From NCBI GenBank assembly GCA_018677115.1, contig JAHHOC010000352.1, positions 1 through 7,813 of the forward strand: a stretch of 7,813 nt of DNA, read 5' to 3'. A model generated the notes under the pieces. That model ran no database searches. It worked only from the letters and a program-made list of their open reading frames with translations, and was not told the DNA's origin. This DNA comes from Arenicella sp. GTDB lineage: Bacteria > Pseudomonadota > Gammaproteobacteria > Arenicellales > Arenicellaceae. The first letter of the stretch is position 1; every line of letters begins with the position of its first letter. This document shows, in pieces, positions 5,892 through 7,813 of this stretch. The position numbers were made by a program, and so were the translations under genes.

Positions 5892-7813
5892 ATGATTAAT
5901 CGCTCTGCACGACAGGGTCTGCAAGTTGACCCAATACTGGCTGATTTCATTGAAACCGAGGCTTTGCCGGGCCTGCACATCAGCGCCGACCAGTTCTGGA
6001 CCTCGCTGGCCACGGTGGTCGCTGACCTGACACCGTTAAACCGGGACTTGTTAGCCAAACGCCAACAATTACAGCAGCGACTGGACGAGTGGAACGCGGC
6101 TCACAAAGGTAATTTTGATGCTGACGTCTACAAGCAGTTCTTGCAGCAAATCGGCTACCTGGTGGAAGAAGGGGAGTCTTTCCAGATAGGCACTGAAAAT
6201 GTTGACAGTGAAATTGCCGACCAGGCTGGGCCGCAACTGGTGGTGCCGACTTCCAATGCCCGTTTTGCCCTCAATGCCACTAACGCGCGCTGGGGCAGTT
6301 TGTACGATGCGCTGTATGGAACAGATGTGATTTCGGAGGCGGATGGCGCTGAAATAGGAGGCGCCTATAACCCGGTGCGCGGTGCCAGGGTGATCGCATT
6401 TGGCCGCGATTTGCTGGATACGCATTTCCCACTGCAACAGGGTTCACATAGCGACGTGAGTGCTTACCGGATTGTTGATGGCACCTTGCAGGTGACACTG
6501 GACCAGGGACACAGCGTGTTGGCTGATGAAAAGCAGTGTGTAGGCTATCAGGGCGTAGCCGAATCGCCATTGTCGGTGTTGCTTAAGCATAACGGTCTGC
6601 ATGTGGCGATAGAAATTGATGCTGCTTCGCCAGTGGGTAAAACCGACAAGGCTGGAGTCAGGGACCTGACCATGGAAGCGGCCGTTACTACTATTCAGGA
6701 TTTTGAAGACTCGGTGGCGGCGGTGGATGCCGAGGATAAAGTGGGCGTTTACCGCAATTGGCTGGGTTTGATGAAGGGTGACCTGGAGGCCTCCTTCTCC
6801 AAGGGCGGCAGTACAATGACCAGGAGTCTTGCTGATGACAAGGTTTACCGCTCCATCGACGGTTCCGAGCTCGTGCTGCATGGCCGCAGCCTGTTGTTCT
6901 GCCGCAATGTGGGACATCTGATGACTAATCCAGCAGTGCTGGATCAACATGGCGCTGAGATCCAGGAGGGCATCATGGACGCCATGATCAGCGTGCTGAT
7001 CGCCATGCATGATCTCCAGGGTGATTCACTGCGAGGCAATTCCCGCACCGGTAGTGTGTACATTGTGAAACCGAAAATGCACGGACCGGAGGAGGTGGCA
7101 TTCGCCAATACTCTGTTTGATCGTGTTGAAGACGAACTCGGCCTGCCCCGGCATACAATCAAGATTGGCGTGATGGATGAAGAACGCCGCACCACAGTCA
7201 ATCTGAAGGAGTGTATCCGTCAGGTAAAAGACCGGGTAGTGTTCATCAACACGGGTTTTCTCGACCGCACTGGCGACGAGATACACACCAGCATGTTGCT
7301 GGGTGCAATGGCACCAAAAGCCGAGATTAAACAACAGCCGTGGATTACCGCCTACGAGGACTGGAACGTGGATATCGGCCTGGAATGCGGCTTGCCGGGC
7401 AAAGCGCAGATTGGCAAGGGCATGTGGGCTATGCCGGATGAGATGGCGGATATGCTGGAAACCAAGATTGGTCACCCGCAAGCGGGCGCTAACACCGCGT
7501 GGGTGCCTTCGCCGATCGGTGCCAGCCTGCATGCTATTCACTACCACCAGGTCAACGTGAGGGAAGTACAGCTGGCGCTGCAGGCCAGGCCGCGGGCTGC
7601 ATTGGATGATATCCTGAAAATACCGCTGTGTGCCGATGTGTCGCAATTGACTGATCAGCAGATACAGCATGAGTTGGACAACAATGCACAGGGCATTCTC
7701 GGCTATGTGGTGCGTTGGATAGATCAGGGTGTGGGTTGTTCCAAGGTGCCCGATATCAATGACATCGGTTTGATGGAGGATCGCGCTACGCTGCGCATTT
7801 CCAGTCAGCATAT
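5892..7813 (+). CDS. glcB: Malate synthase G, cut by the right window edge
   Basis: Malate synthase G condenses glyoxylate with acetyl-CoA to give malate and CoA, the second step of the glyoxylate shunt; it is a monomeric, Mg-dependent cytosolic enzyme of roughly 720-730 residues. The window holds 640 full codons. Visible hallmarks are [20 protein letters not shown] in the N-terminal third, [13 protein letters not shown] with Glu272-Asp273, the segment [12 protein letters not shown] with Arg338, MDEERRTT (428-435) and [11 protein letters not shown] (454-463). Glu430 and Asp458 are 28 residues apart, the same spacing as the Mg ligands Glu427 and Asp455 of the E. coli enzyme. LMEDRATLR places Asp630 at the position of the E. 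coli catalytic base Asp631. The start at 5892 is fixed by an in-frame TGA at 5877-5879 and matches family N-termini, although no ribosome site is adjacent. The gene is divergent from aceA. Nothing appears broken in the part seen. Confidence 0.96.
   Translation, partial: MINRSARQGLQVDPILADFIETEALPGLHISADQFWTSLATVVADLTPLNRDLLAKRQQLQQRLDEWNAAHKGNFDADVYKQFLQQIGYLVEEGESFQIGTENVDSEIADQAGPQLVVPTSNARFALNATNARWGSLYDALYGTDVISEADGAEIGGAYNPVRGARVIAFGRDLLDTHFPLQQGSHSDVSAYRIVDGTLQVTLDQGHSVLADEKQCVGYQGVAESPLSVLLKHNGLHVAIEIDAASPVGKTDKAGVRDLTMEAAVTTIQDFEDSVAAVDAEDKVGVYRNWLGLMKGDLEASFSKGGSTMTRSLADDKVYRSIDGSELVLHGRSLLFCRNVGHLMTNPAVLDQHGAEIQEGIMDAMISVLIAMHDLQGDSLRGNSRTGSVYIVKPKMHGPEEVAFANTLFDRVEDELGLPRHTIKIGVMDEERRTTVNLKECIRQVKDRVVFINTGFLDRTGDEIHTSMLLGAMAPKAEIKQQPWITAYEDWNVDIGLECGLPGKAQIGKGMWAMPDEMADMLETKIGHPQAGANTAWVPSPIGASLHAIHYHQVNVREVQLALQARPRAALDDILKIPLCADVSQLTDQQIQHELDNNAQGILGYVVRWIDQGVGCSKVPDINDIGLMEDRATLRISSQH

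Noticed and set aside
6444..7010. Minus-strand open frame of 188 codons opposite glcB
   Set aside because: Also a shadow of glcB; rich in His, Gln and Arg with no recognisable fold.
7026..7811. Minus-strand open frame of 261 codons opposite glcB
   Set aside because: Its reverse frame lies entirely over a well-recognised malate synthase sequence; composition is consistent with an antisense shadow and no ribosome site or domain is apparent.

Overview
The window looks like chromosomal DNA of a gammaproteobacterium. The isocitrate lyase is the long, 531-residue form typical of Pseudomonas and its relatives. It stands divergently beside a malate synthase G gene, and an imuA-imuB translesion-repair pair lies next to it. 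A marine Cellvibrionales-like or pseudomonad-like host fits by gene content, but this is inferred from recalled protein similarity and not tested by any search.

Layout from left to right. (1) Positions 104-1294, plus strand: a seven-transmembrane sensor of the 7TMR-DISM class. It lacks any kinase or GGDEF output domain, and its signal-peptide region carries an in-frame TAG at the fourth codon. (2) Positions 1330-3904, minus strand: imuA then imuB in transcription order, convergent with the sensor. The 172-bp gap between them holds a roughly 100-bp nested palindromic element. (3) Positions 3905-4023: a compact imuA promoter, apparently placed for a leaderless mRNA, and the rho-independent terminator of the next gene. 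(4) Positions 4024-5619, minus strand: aceA, isocitrate lyase. (5) Positions 5620-5891: a divergent control region with a Fur-box-like site, a perfect 7-3-7 inverted repeat, and a Shine-Dalgarno-like sequence set far from the glcB start. (6) Positions 5892-7813, plus strand: glcB, malate synthase G, running off the right edge after 640 full codons.

Isocitrate lyase and malate synthase are the two enzymes of the glyoxylate shunt, so the right half is a complete shunt locus in divergent orientation, apart from the missing C-terminal end of GlcB. The imuA-imuB pair is a DNA-damage mutagenesis module; its usual partner polymerase DnaE2 (ImuC) and the regulator lexA are not in this window.

I found no clear sign of an undescribed multi-gene system. 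The items most worth a second look are the broken, output-less DISM receptor, the palindromic element inside the imuA-imuB transcript, the leaderless-looking imuA promoter, and the operator candidates between aceA and glcB.
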